The notes under the pieces: generated by a model
Database searches by the model: none
Told to the model about the DNA's origin: nothing
The model's input: the letters and a program-made list of their open reading frames with translations, nothing else
Part shown: in pieces, positions 18,370-25,507 of the stretch
Position numbering within the stretch: the first letter of the stretch is position 1
Layout of the letters: every line of letters starts with the position of its first letter
Source of the DNA: CAUZFZ01 sp963579025
GTDB taxonomy: Bacteria; Planctomycetota; Planctomycetia; Planctomycetales; Planctomycetaceae
NCBI GenBank assembly: GCA_963579025.1
Contig: CAUZFZ010000075.1
Coordinates: 1 to 45,796 of the forward strand
DNA: 45,796 nt
Direction of reading: 5' to 3'
Position numbers and translations under genes: made by a program

Positions 18370-18654
18370 ATGGGAGGTCGACAGGATGCAGTCGGCACGA
18401 GAACGGACGGCCGATTGTGGGAACGCCGTGTAACGCTCAACTGGTATGGATTCATCGGTCTCAAGAATGGACGCATTTCAAAGCTGGTCATGCTGGCCAC
18501 TGGAGACGAACGGCTGCGGTGGGGCAACCCTCGCTTCAAACTGCTCCAGGAACCCGACGCAGCACATCTGATGGCCGGGCACCCGATCGATTTCGATGGC
18601 AGCGTCCGTTACGGATTAATTGCGGAACCAGTCGCCGCTCCACAGACCCCCTGA
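18370..18654 (+). CDS. Small unknown protein, probable 3' remnant of a larger gene (repeat copy 1)
   Basis: This 94-residue reading frame has a conserved core (VTLNWYGFIGLKNGRISKLV, DERLRWGNPRFKLLQ, AGHPIDFDGSVRYGLI) that is repeated at 23401-23654 with mostly conservative changes. Changes between the copies include many third-position differences, which suggests the protein was once under selection. The core reads like the end of a longer secreted protein; the first ~10 residues before the repeated region (MGGRQDAVGT) have no counterpart in copy 2 and no convincing ribosome binding site was seen. I could not assign a family. It may be a small gene of its own or a leftover 3' end. Confidence 0.45.
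   Translation: MGGRQDAVGTRTDGRLWERRVTLNWYGFIGLKNGRISKLVMLATGDERLRWGNPRFKLLQEPDAAHLMAGHPIDFDGSVRYGLIAEPVAAPQTP
18401..18654 (+). repeat. 254-bp direct repeat, copy 1
   Basis: This segment aligns without gaps to 23401-23654, exactly 5,000 bp downstream, with about 30 mismatches by hand count (about 88% identity). Both copies start at GAACGGACGGCCGATTGTGG and end at the same stop codon. The repeats bracket the ECF sigma factor and LRR kinase genes. Confidence 0.93.
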
Positions 18655-18771
18655 ATGCCGGCGGAGGCGGAACGCTAGAAGAACGATCCTGCTTCGGCGG
18701 CGCTATCGAGTCGTTTGCATCAACGCACCTGATTCGCTCAAAGTGATGGACTATCGCACTGGAGAACACCT

Positions 18772-19368
18772 GTGTCTGAGTCCGCCGAAGGTTCCATCAC
18801 GTCTTTCATCAACGACCTGCGAGCCGGTGAACCGGCGGCTCTTAGGCCTCTGTGTCAGCGTTACTTTCCTCAACTGGTGGGAATTGCACGCAGCACACTG
18901 GGATCGTCTCCGATCGCAGCACAGGGTGCTGAGGACGCTGCACAAAGCGCGATGATCAGTTTCTGGCAGGGGATCACGGCTGGAAACTTTGAGCTGAACC
19001 TGGAACGCAACGGACTCTTGAAACTGCTGACCGTGATCACGAAACGCAAAGTCTATGGGCAACGGGAGCGTGAAAACGCTCTCAAGCGGGGTGGTGGGCG
19101 GGTCAGGAACGTCGGCGGTGGATCTGGCGACGAGTCTGGACCGAGACTTGAAGAACTTGCTGACGTTCTTCCGACACAGGAACTGGATCTCGTCTGTAAG
19201 GAGATGATCGAGTTGCTTCCGGATGACCTCCGACCGTTCGCTGTGCTGAGGCTGATGGGATACCGCAACCGCGAGGCTGCCGAGCAAATGAACTGCACGG
19301 AGCGCAAAGTCGAACGCAAACTTAATCTGGTCCGTGACGCCTGGAGTGGGAATCCGGAGGAAGAGTAG
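18772..19368 (+). CDS. ECF-type RNA polymerase sigma factor
   Basis: This 198-residue protein has the two-domain layout of an ECF sigma factor. Sigma-2 covers about 8-95: ITSFINDLRAGEPAALRPLC, then the region 2 core QGAEDAAQSAMISFWQGI, with an aromatic/basic segment LLKLLTVITKRKVYGQRERE. A short linker precedes sigma-4 (about 130-190), with LPDDLRPFAVLRLMGYRNRE and the recognition helix AAEQMNCTERKVERKLNLVR. A GTG start at 18772 with GGAG 8 bases before it fits. It lies 255 bases upstream of a Ser/Thr kinase; ECF/kinase pairing is known in planctomycetes, where the kinase may control the sigma factor in place of an anti-sigma factor. No anti-sigma gene is seen here. Confidence 0.92.
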   Translation: MSESAEGSITSFINDLRAGEPAALRPLCQRYFPQLVGIARSTLGSSPIAAQGAEDAAQSAMISFWQGITAGNFELNLERNGLLKLLTVITKRKVYGQRERENALKRGGGRVRNVGGGSGDESGPRLEELADVLPTQELDLVCKEMIELLPDDLRPFAVLRLMGYRNREAAEQMNCTERKVERKLNLVRDAWSGNPEEE

Positions 19369-19404
19369 GTCCTCTTAACCGTATTTCGATTTTTCTCGTG
19401 TTTG

Positions 19405-19421
19405 CCGACAGCGGCTGTCGG
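19405..19421. other. Hairpin between sigma factor and kinase genes
   Basis: CCGACAG and CTGTCGG form a 7-bp stem with a 3-base CGG loop. No T-run follows on either strand, so it is not a standard intrinsic terminator; it might be an mRNA-processing or binding site. Confidence 0.5.
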
Positions 19422-19623
19422 AAAGCAGAGCGTGAATCTCATGTCGGGTGAGGCCGGACTCACGGCTACGATTTCTTAAGCATGCGAGAGGTCTGGAGTG
19501 CAACGATGCATCGTCGCGCTCCAGACGTCGCTTGTTTCAGGGCCATTGTCCAGCTGGCACAGATACGCGAACGGGCCGCACGGCAGCACCACACTCGATT
19601 GAACAGCGCTCGCGGGGCAACGC

Positions 19624-22600
19624 ATGAATCAGCCACAACCGGAACCGAAATTGTCGCGGGAACGACGGATGGACCTGCTTTGCGACCGGTTCGAAGCAGA
19701 GTGGTCGTCCGACGATCGACCGTCAATTCGTGACTTCGTAAACGAGATTCCAGAGGCCGACCGCGACGAACTTCTACGCGTCCTGCTCCCGGTGGAACTC
19801 GAACTGCGGCTCTCGGCGGGAGAACAGCCGACGATCAACACGTACCAGGAAGAACTGCCAGAGTACTCCAAAACCATTTCAGACATCTGCCTCGCCGCCG
19901 GAATCGGATCTCGGCCCTTCGAAGTGGCGGACACCAGCGAAGTTGCCAGTGCCGGTGAGAGGACCGTCAATGTCTCGCTGCAACACTCCACATCAGACAA
20001 GACGGAGGCTGCCGCGGAAACTCCCGGAAAACCCTTCCCGGAACTGGCCGATGGACGCTACCGGATTGGTCGACTGCTGGGGCAAGGCGCGATGGGCAGC
20101 GTGTATCTGGCCGACGACAGGCAGCTCAATCGCGCCGTGGCTCTGAAAGTACCGCAGGCGCAGGCACTCGCGAATGAGGTCGCGCTGTCGCGTTTCTACC
20201 GCGAAGCGCGAGCGGCCGCTCAGCTTCGACACCCGGGAATCTGCCCGGTCTATGACCTGGGTGAGTCTGACGGCACCCACTTCATCTCGATGGCCTGGAT
20301 CGAAGGTCAGACGCTCGGTGAGCTACTGGAGTCCGGCCAACAGCTCGAGCCCTGCGGAATCGCGAATCTGATTCTCAAACTCTCCCGCGCCCTTGCGGAA
20401 GCCCATCGACACGGAGTCGTCCACCGCGATCTCAAACCCGCGAATATCATGATTGATCCGTCGGGCGAGCCGGTCATCACTGACTTCGGTCTGGCCCAGC
20501 TGGCTATTGGCTCGGACGACGCTGAGGTCACGCGGGAGAACGTCATCATCGGTTCTCCGGCCTACATGTCACCTGAACAGGCTGCGGCCCGACACGATGA
20601 AGTGGGCCCGGCCAGCGACGTTTACAGTCTGGGAGTCATCCTCTACCGCCTGCTGACCAGACGGCTTCCTTACGAAGGCAGCACGCTCGAAGTTCTCGCC
20701 GAGAAACTCGTCAGGGCACCGCCCGCTCCTTCGGAACTGAACGTGGATGTTGATCCGGAACTCGAGAGCCTCTGCCTGAAAATGATCGAGTCACGGGTCG
20801 AAGACCGTTACTCCCGCATGGACGATGTCGAAGCGGACCTGATCAGCATCCTTGAGCGACTCGATCCGCCAGCGAGACCTGCGGACGACTCATTCCAGCG
20901 TTCCGCGACCTCAACTCCGCCACGCGCAACGGCCTGGGCTCGGTGGGGAGTCGCATTCGCAGCAGTCGTCGCGACCGCGATTGTCATCTTCGTCCAGACA
21001 GACAGGGGCACAATCAAGATTGTCTCCGCCGATCCGATCATCGAAGTCTCGATCAAACTCAACGGGGAAGTCATCGATGGCTTTCGAGTAGAGCAGCAGG
21101 ACGGTGCCACCTCTTACTTCTCGGGCAACTACAAGATCGAAATCACGGGCGCCAACGCCGACGGTTTTGCGATCGACAAGAACGAGTTCACGCTGACCCG
21201 CAACCAGGATGTGGTTGTTTCCATTACGCGTGACCAGAAACAGCTCGTGTCTACCAGGACAACAGCGCCATTGGGGCAGGGGCTGGCGGCGACGTGGGCT
21301 TTGGAACGTGGTGGGAGCCTTGAAATCGAGATCGATGGCGAGACTGTGACGATTGCGTCCGGCCACAAGTTACCTGAAACACCGTTCCTGGTTACCGGCA
21401 TTGATCTTGGTGACTGCCGATCGATTCAGGACGATGACCTTGCTCGTCTCAGGCCGTTAGTCAGCCTTGAGAGGCTCAACCTGGAAAGAACCGAAATCAC
21501 AGATAACGGCCTGGCGCATCTGCGCGATCTCGCGAATCTGCAGCGGTTGGATGTAGCGTACACGGTGATTTCCAATAAGGGTCTGGCGACTTTGGTTTCG
21601 CTTAAGAATCTGGCCCACCTCGACCTGGCCAGCACGAAGATTTCAGATTCGGGGATACTCCACCTGCAGCAGTTGCCGAGGTTGAACTTTCTTCATCTGT
21701 CGTTCACTCGAATCTCGAATGAGGGGCTCAAGAGCCTTGGGCGAATCACCCGGCTCACCGGAACGGATCTCTCAAACACAGATTGTTCTGACGACGGCAT
21801 CGTACATCTTAAAGAGCTGGCCAATCTTCAGAATCTCACAATCGGTGGACCGGGCTTCAGCGACGCCGTGGTTGAGCACTTGAGAGCATTCCCACGACTA
21901 ACGAATCTGGCCTTGTTCAATATGAGCCTCTCGAATCGCGGCCTGGAACGACTCGCTGCCATCTGCCCACAACTCCATGGACTCACCCTGTCCGAAACCG
22001 AAATCACTGACCTCGGCTTACAATATTTCAAGCTCTTCAAAAACCTAACGGGACTTGTCAGCTTGAGAAACACTAGCGTCACCGATGCGGCCGTGGACGA
22101 TCTAAGATCATTGCCAGATCAAGGCGCGATTGTGCTGTCTGAAACAGGATTCACTCAAAAAGGGATCGACGAACTCCACCAGGCTTTGCCCCACCGCGAA
22201 ATCACCTGGGACGGCGGAACGATCAAGCCGAATAAGCAACAACCAGCCGCGCAGCCAGCAGTCACACGAATCGACCCAGACCGCAGGGTGGCGGAATGGG
22301 TGCTTGCCCAAGGTGGTGAGCTCCACATCGAGTGCTCCGATCGCCGCAGAATCAATGTGTCGCGAGACGATAAGTTGCCGGCGGAGCATCTCTGGATCGT
22401 ACATCTGAGCCTCTACCAGCAGAAGAGCTTGCCGCCGAAAATACCACTCAGTGGGTTAAAGAGACTTGAAATGCTGAACTTGGCGGAAACAGGCATTGGC
22501 GACGATCGATTTCAGCAGATCACAGATTTGCCGTGGCTCAGTCAGTTCTCTCTCGAAGGTGCAGGGCTTAGCGATGAGTCTCTCAAGCACCTCCAACGGT

Positions 22601-23343
22601 TTCCTCGATTGACCAGACTAACGATTAACCGGAATCAATTTAGCGATCATGGACTCGCATACCTCCGTTCATTGCCAGCGTTGACTGGTCTGCATGTGAG
22701 TGGTTCCACTAATGACGAGATCGTGGTCCTGTCGAGTCTGACGCAACTCAAGAAACTCGAATTAGTCGTCCGGAAGTATGTGAATGTTCTCGACTCACTC
22801 AAAGAACTGAAGAACCTCGAAACACTTCGGATTGACGATGGACAGTCCCTCACATGGGACGCGATCGCGACGCTGGCTGAAATACCGGGCCTGAACGAAT
22901 TGGTGCTGAATCACACCGCAACACTTGCTAGCGATTCAAAAGGGATACAACGGCTGAGTGCATTTACACAATTGCGAATACTGGGATTTCTACGAATGGA
23001 GTTTGCTGATCCGACTTTGCAACGACTGCCTGCCCTACCCAACCTCGAAAATCTCATTCTGTATCACAACAATCTCGTAAACGACTCGGTGAAGAATCTG
23101 GACCGGTTCTCGAAATTGAAGGTGCTCAGTCTAAAGGACAATGCTGCGATCGATGACCGAGCGTTGGAGCACCTGGAGGAGATTCGAAACCTGGCAGAGC
23201 TTGACGTCACGGGAACCAAAGTCACCGTGACCGGCGTCGAGGCGTTGAGCAAGTCTCTGCCGCTGTGTAGGATCAGCTACGGCGATTCTGCCTCCCCAAC
23301 AATCATTGAGCCTTCCAACGCGGACCGCGTCGCTGATGAATGA
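19624..23343 (+). CDS. Transmembrane Ser/Thr kinase with tandem LRR ectodomain
   Basis: This 1239-residue protein starts with about 140 residues of cytoplasmic lead sequence (RPSIRDFVNEIPEADRDELL). A Hanks-type kinase domain follows (about 146-411) with GQGAMGSV loop, Lys 175, catalytic HRDLKPAN (Asp 269), DFG (Asp 287) and GSPAYMSPEQ, so it should be active. One membrane segment (about 441-457) is followed by RGTIKIVSADPIIEVSIKLN, a strand-rich module common in planctomycete kinases. The outer part then has two successive modules, each a strand-rich cap (WALERGGSLEIEI near 555; WVLAQGGELHIEC near 890) followed by leucine-rich repeats of the LERLNLERTEITDNGLAHL type. It is probably a surface sensor. 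It follows the ECF gene and probably controls it; the ligand is unknown. Both are bracketed by the 254-bp direct repeats. Confidence 0.92.
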   Translation: MNQPQPEPKLSRERRMDLLCDRFEAEWSSDDRPSIRDFVNEIPEADRDELLRVLLPVELELRLSAGEQPTINTYQEELPEYSKTISDICLAAGIGSRPFEVADTSEVASAGERTVNVSLQHSTSDKTEAAAETPGKPFPELADGRYRIGRLLGQGAMGSVYLADDRQLNRAVALKVPQAQALANEVALSRFYREARAAAQLRHPGICPVYDLGESDGTHFISMAWIEGQTLGELLESGQQLEPCGIANLILKLSRALAEAHRHGVVHRDLKPANIMIDPSGEPVITDFGLAQLAIGSDDAEVTRENVIIGSPAYMSPEQAAARHDEVGPASDVYSLGVILYRLLTRRLPYEGSTLEVLAEKLVRAPPAPSELNVDVDPELESLCLKMIESRVEDRYSRMDDVEADLISILERLDPPARPADDSFQRSATSTPPRATAWARWGVAFAAVVATAIVIFVQTDRGTIKIVSADPIIEVSIKLNGEVIDGFRVEQQDGATSYFSGNYKIEITGANADGFAIDKNEFTLTRNQDVVVSITRDQKQLVSTRTTAPLGQGLAATWALERGGSLEIEIDGETVTIASGHKLPETPFLVTGIDLGDCRSIQDDDLARLRPLVSLERLNLERTEITDNGLAHLRDLANLQRLDVAYTVISNKGLATLVSLKNLAHLDLASTKISDSGILHLQQLPRLNFLHLSFTRISNEGLKSLGRITRLTGTDLSNTDCSDDGIVHLKELANLQNLTIGGPGFSDAVVEHLRAFPRLTNLALFNMSLSNRGLERLAAICPQLHGLTLSETEITDLGLQYFKLFKNLTGLVSLRNTSVTDAAVDDLRSLPDQGAIVLSETGFTQKGIDELHQALPHREITWDGGTIKPNKQQPAAQPAVTRIDPDRRVAEWVLAQGGELHIECSDRRRINVSRDDKLPAEHLWIVHLSLYQQKSLPPKIPLSGLKRLEMLNLAETGIGDDRFQQITDLPWLSQFSLEGAGLSDESLKHLQRFPRLTRLTINRNQFSDHGLAYLRSLPALTGLHVSGSTNDEIVVLSSLTQLKKLELVVRKYVNVLDSLKELKNLETLRIDDGQSLTWDAIATLAEIPGLNELVLNHTATLASDSKGIQRLSAFTQLRILGFLRMEFADPTLQRLPALPNLENLILYHNNLVNDSVKNLDRFSKLKVLSLKDNAAIDDRALEHLEEIRNLAELDVTGTKVTVTGVEALSKSLPLCRISYGDSASPTIIEPSNADRVADE

Positions 23344-23400
23344 GTCTTGAACATTGGCGGCACGGTCGCTGTGAGAGCGGGACAAAAGTGTCTCACAATT

Positions 23401-23654
23401 GAACGGACGGCCGATTGTGGGAACACCGCGTGACGCTCAACTGGTACAGGTTCATCGATCTCAAGGATGGACGCATCACAATGCTGGTGATGCTGGCCGC
23501 CGGAGACGAACGGCTGCGGTGGGGCAACCCTCGCTTCAAACTTCTGCAGGAACTCGACGCAGCACATCTGATGACCGGGCACCCGATCGATTTCAACGGC
23601 GGTGTCCGTTACGGATTGATCGCTGTACCAGTCGTCGATCCACAGTCTCCCTGA
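23401..23654 (+). repeat. 254-bp direct repeat, copy 2
   Basis: The second copy of the 18401-18654 repeat, starting 58 bases after the kinase stop. An in-frame TGA at 23400-23402, at the very boundary of homology, cuts off any N-terminal extension. Confidence 0.93.
23403..23654 (+). pseudogene. Truncated copy of the unknown small protein (repeat copy 2)
   Basis: This copy encodes the same core as 18370-18654 (VTLNWYRFIDLKDGRITMLV, DERLRWGNPRFKLLQ, TGHPIDFNGGVRYGLI) to the shared stop at 23652-23654. It has no ATG; only a TTG at 23415 could start translation and there is no good ribosome binding site before it. A TGA sits directly upstream. It is best seen as a 3' gene fragment carried by the direct repeat. 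It converges on the acetamidase gene, whose stop is 61 bases away. Confidence 0.5.
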
Positions 23655-23715
23655 TTGGAGGCAAACGGCCGCCTGCGCCGCGTCGTCGGTCGTCGTATGA
23701 CGGCTTCCCCATGGG

Positions 23716-24606
23716 TTATGTGGGCTGTCCAAGGAATCGTTTATCGATTTTCGTGCCGACCGTACCGATTCCGTAGTAGCCCACGGAAATCCGCCCGACG
23801 TGTGTGAGGATGTCGTAGGCTTTCCAGCGATCCCAGCCGTAGTCCTGTTCCATCCACAGGATCAGCCGGGCGTACGCTTCGGCGATCGACCGCTCCATGG
23901 GACAGCCGGTCGCCACGGTCATGATTTCTGTTGGCGTTTCGATGCGTGGACCGGCGAGCGTCTCGCCTTTGACCAGATCGACAGTGATCGTCGAGACCGA
24001 GGCCATTTCGAGTCCGGTGGCGGATAATTCGCCGTGCCCCATCGCTGCGTGCGCGTCTCCCAGATAGAGGAATGCCCCGGGAACGTACACTGGCAGAAAG
24101 ACCGTGTTTCCGGGGCAGACTTCGACGAGGTCCATATTCCCCCCGTGCGGTCCGGCTGGCGCCGTGGTTGGCACACCCCAGTCCGGTGCCGTACCGATGC
24201 AGCCCAGCATTGGTGCGCAGGGAATGGTGATCTCGTCACTCCAGTAGATCAGCCCGTCTTTAATCGGGCACACGTGTGCTCCAGGCGGAACGTCCGTGCC
24301 CAGCCATTCACAGAGTTGTTTTGGAGCACCGGTATAGGTCGCGGCCTGACCATCGCGTGGTTCGATGCTGTCAATGCGAACGGCGAGCGAATCGCCTGGC
24401 TCGGCACCCGCGACATGAATCGGACCAGTCACCGGGTTGCTGTACGGCATTTTTGACTTGTCACGACGATCATTGTTCGAGCGTATCTGGCCGGACAGGG
24501 CGTCTTCGGCTTCGATGATGATGCTCTCACCCGGCTCGATGCGAGCACGAGGTTCGTTGTGACGGCTGAATTCATAGTTCAACGGTTCGGCAGGGACGCG
24601 CTGCAT
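23716..24606 (-). CDS. Acetamidase/formamidase family hydrolase
   Basis: This 296-residue protein (ATG at 24606) reads as a full-length acetamidase/formamidase (AmdA/FmdA family), which hydrolyses short amides to acid and ammonia. Family features include a beta-rich start (ARIEPGESIIIEAEDALSGQ), NPVTGPIHVAGAEPGDSLAV, the segment PMLGCIGTAPDWGVP, GPHGGNMDLVEV with conserved Gly/His/Asn, LYLGDAHAAMGHGELSATGLE with the metal-site-like Asp-His and Gly-His, and PTEIMTVATG. No signal peptide is seen, so it is cytoplasmic. It is 37 bases downstream of the PIG-L-type gene and on the same strand, so the two probably form an operon. Substrate is not known. Upstream in-frame starts exist but lack family similarity. 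Confidence 0.88.
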   Translation of the reverse strand: MQRVPAEPLNYEFSRHNEPRARIEPGESIIIEAEDALSGQIRSNNDRRDKSKMPYSNPVTGPIHVAGAEPGDSLAVRIDSIEPRDGQAATYTGAPKQLCEWLGTDVPPGAHVCPIKDGLIYWSDEITIPCAPMLGCIGTAPDWGVPTTAPAGPHGGNMDLVEVCPGNTVFLPVYVPGAFLYLGDAHAAMGHGELSATGLEMASVSTITVDLVKGETLAGPRIETPTEIMTVATGCPMERSIAEAYARLILWMEQDYGWDRWKAYDILTHVGRISVGYYGIGTVGTKIDKRFLGQPT

Positions 24607-24643
24607 GCGGTGGCTTTCTGGTGACTCACGGTGTGCGGGATGG

Positions 24644-25408
24644 TCAATCTGTCGATGCCAACTCAGACAGCAAACGGTTGTCATGCGGGTAAGGGTGTCC
24701 CTTGTGCTGACGGAACGCCTCTCCGAATTCCGCTTTGATTTCCGCACCTCGCTGACGACTCCAGCGTTCGTTGCTGTTGAGGTATTCGTCGATGCCGTGC
24801 TGTCGGAGCAGCCAGTCGCGCTGGCTCGCGTGACAGGCGAGCATCTGCTGCTTCAGAGCGAAAGTCTCGCTGATGTCGATGATGAACTCGGGCTCGACTG
24901 AGTTGCCGAACCAGTCGGACCCTTCGACGGGATCGACATAGTACAGGTGAGGAATGTGTCCGAGTGCCGGAGCGGCGTTGACTGAGCGCGTGTCGTAATT
25001 TGGGATCGAGGCGTTGAAGCACGCGTCGCGGACCAGTCGGCTGGTGATCTCGTGATCGGCCATGTAGTCGACCGGCGGAGCGGTCAGCACGATGTCCGGC
25101 CGGATACGACGCAACGCTTCACACACACGCCGACGAGACGGGTTGTCGAAGCAGATACTCAGATCGCGGAATTCCAGACACTCGCAATCCGCGTCCAGCA
25201 GTTCGGCAGCGCGGCGGGATTCCTCGCGGCGAGTCGCGGAGATCTCAGCCGAACCGACCTGCGCGCTGCCGCAATCACCGGGCGTCATGGTCACGACAGT
25301 GATGTGGCATCCTTTTTGTTTGAGTATTGCCAGCGTGCCTGCACACTGAAATTCAATGTCGTCCGGATGCGCGTGGATCGCGAGAACGCGGGTGGATGCC
25401 TCGGTCAT
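24644..25408 (-). CDS. PIG-L/LmbE-type zinc-dependent deacetylase
   Basis: From the ATG at 25408 the protein has 254 residues. VLAIHAHPDDIEFQCAGTLA carries the AHPDD motif (His 14, Asp 16, Asp 17), and the third zinc ligand is His 119 in VDYMADHEITSRLV. Others are typical of the PIG-L family (TRREESRRAAELL; PHLYYVDPV). These enzymes remove N-acetyl groups from sugars or amides, such as GlcNAc-inositol derivatives. No signal peptide is visible. The likely operon with the acetamidase suggests linked breakdown of an N-acylated compound, which is inference only. The gene is divergent from the BatA/VWA gene across a 99-bp intergenic region that must hold both promoters. Confidence 0.9.
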   Translation of the reverse strand: MTEASTRVLAIHAHPDDIEFQCAGTLAILKQKGCHITVVTMTPGDCGSAQVGSAEISATRREESRRAAELLDADCECLEFRDLSICFDNPSRRRVCEALRRIRPDIVLTAPPVDYMADHEITSRLVRDACFNASIPNYDTRSVNAAPALGHIPHLYYVDPVEGSDWFGNSVEPEFIIDISETFALKQQMLACHASQRDWLLRQHGIDEYLNSNERWSRQRGAEIKAEFGEAFRQHKGHPYPHDNRLLSELASTD

Positions 25409-25507
25409 AAGAATCTCGGGCGTGATGTGGAATCGCAGACGGGTTCGAAACGTTATCCTGCGAGGTTCAAGGCTCGGGTTCAACTGTGGATGTGACTGAC
25501 TTTGCCC

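Noticed and set aside
19405..19421. Intrinsic terminator after the sigma factor gene
   Set aside because: The stem is short and no T-run follows on either strand.
23415..23654. Independent small gene
   Set aside because: It has no ATG or binding site and a stop lies directly at the edge of the repeated sequence; it fits a 3' fragment better.
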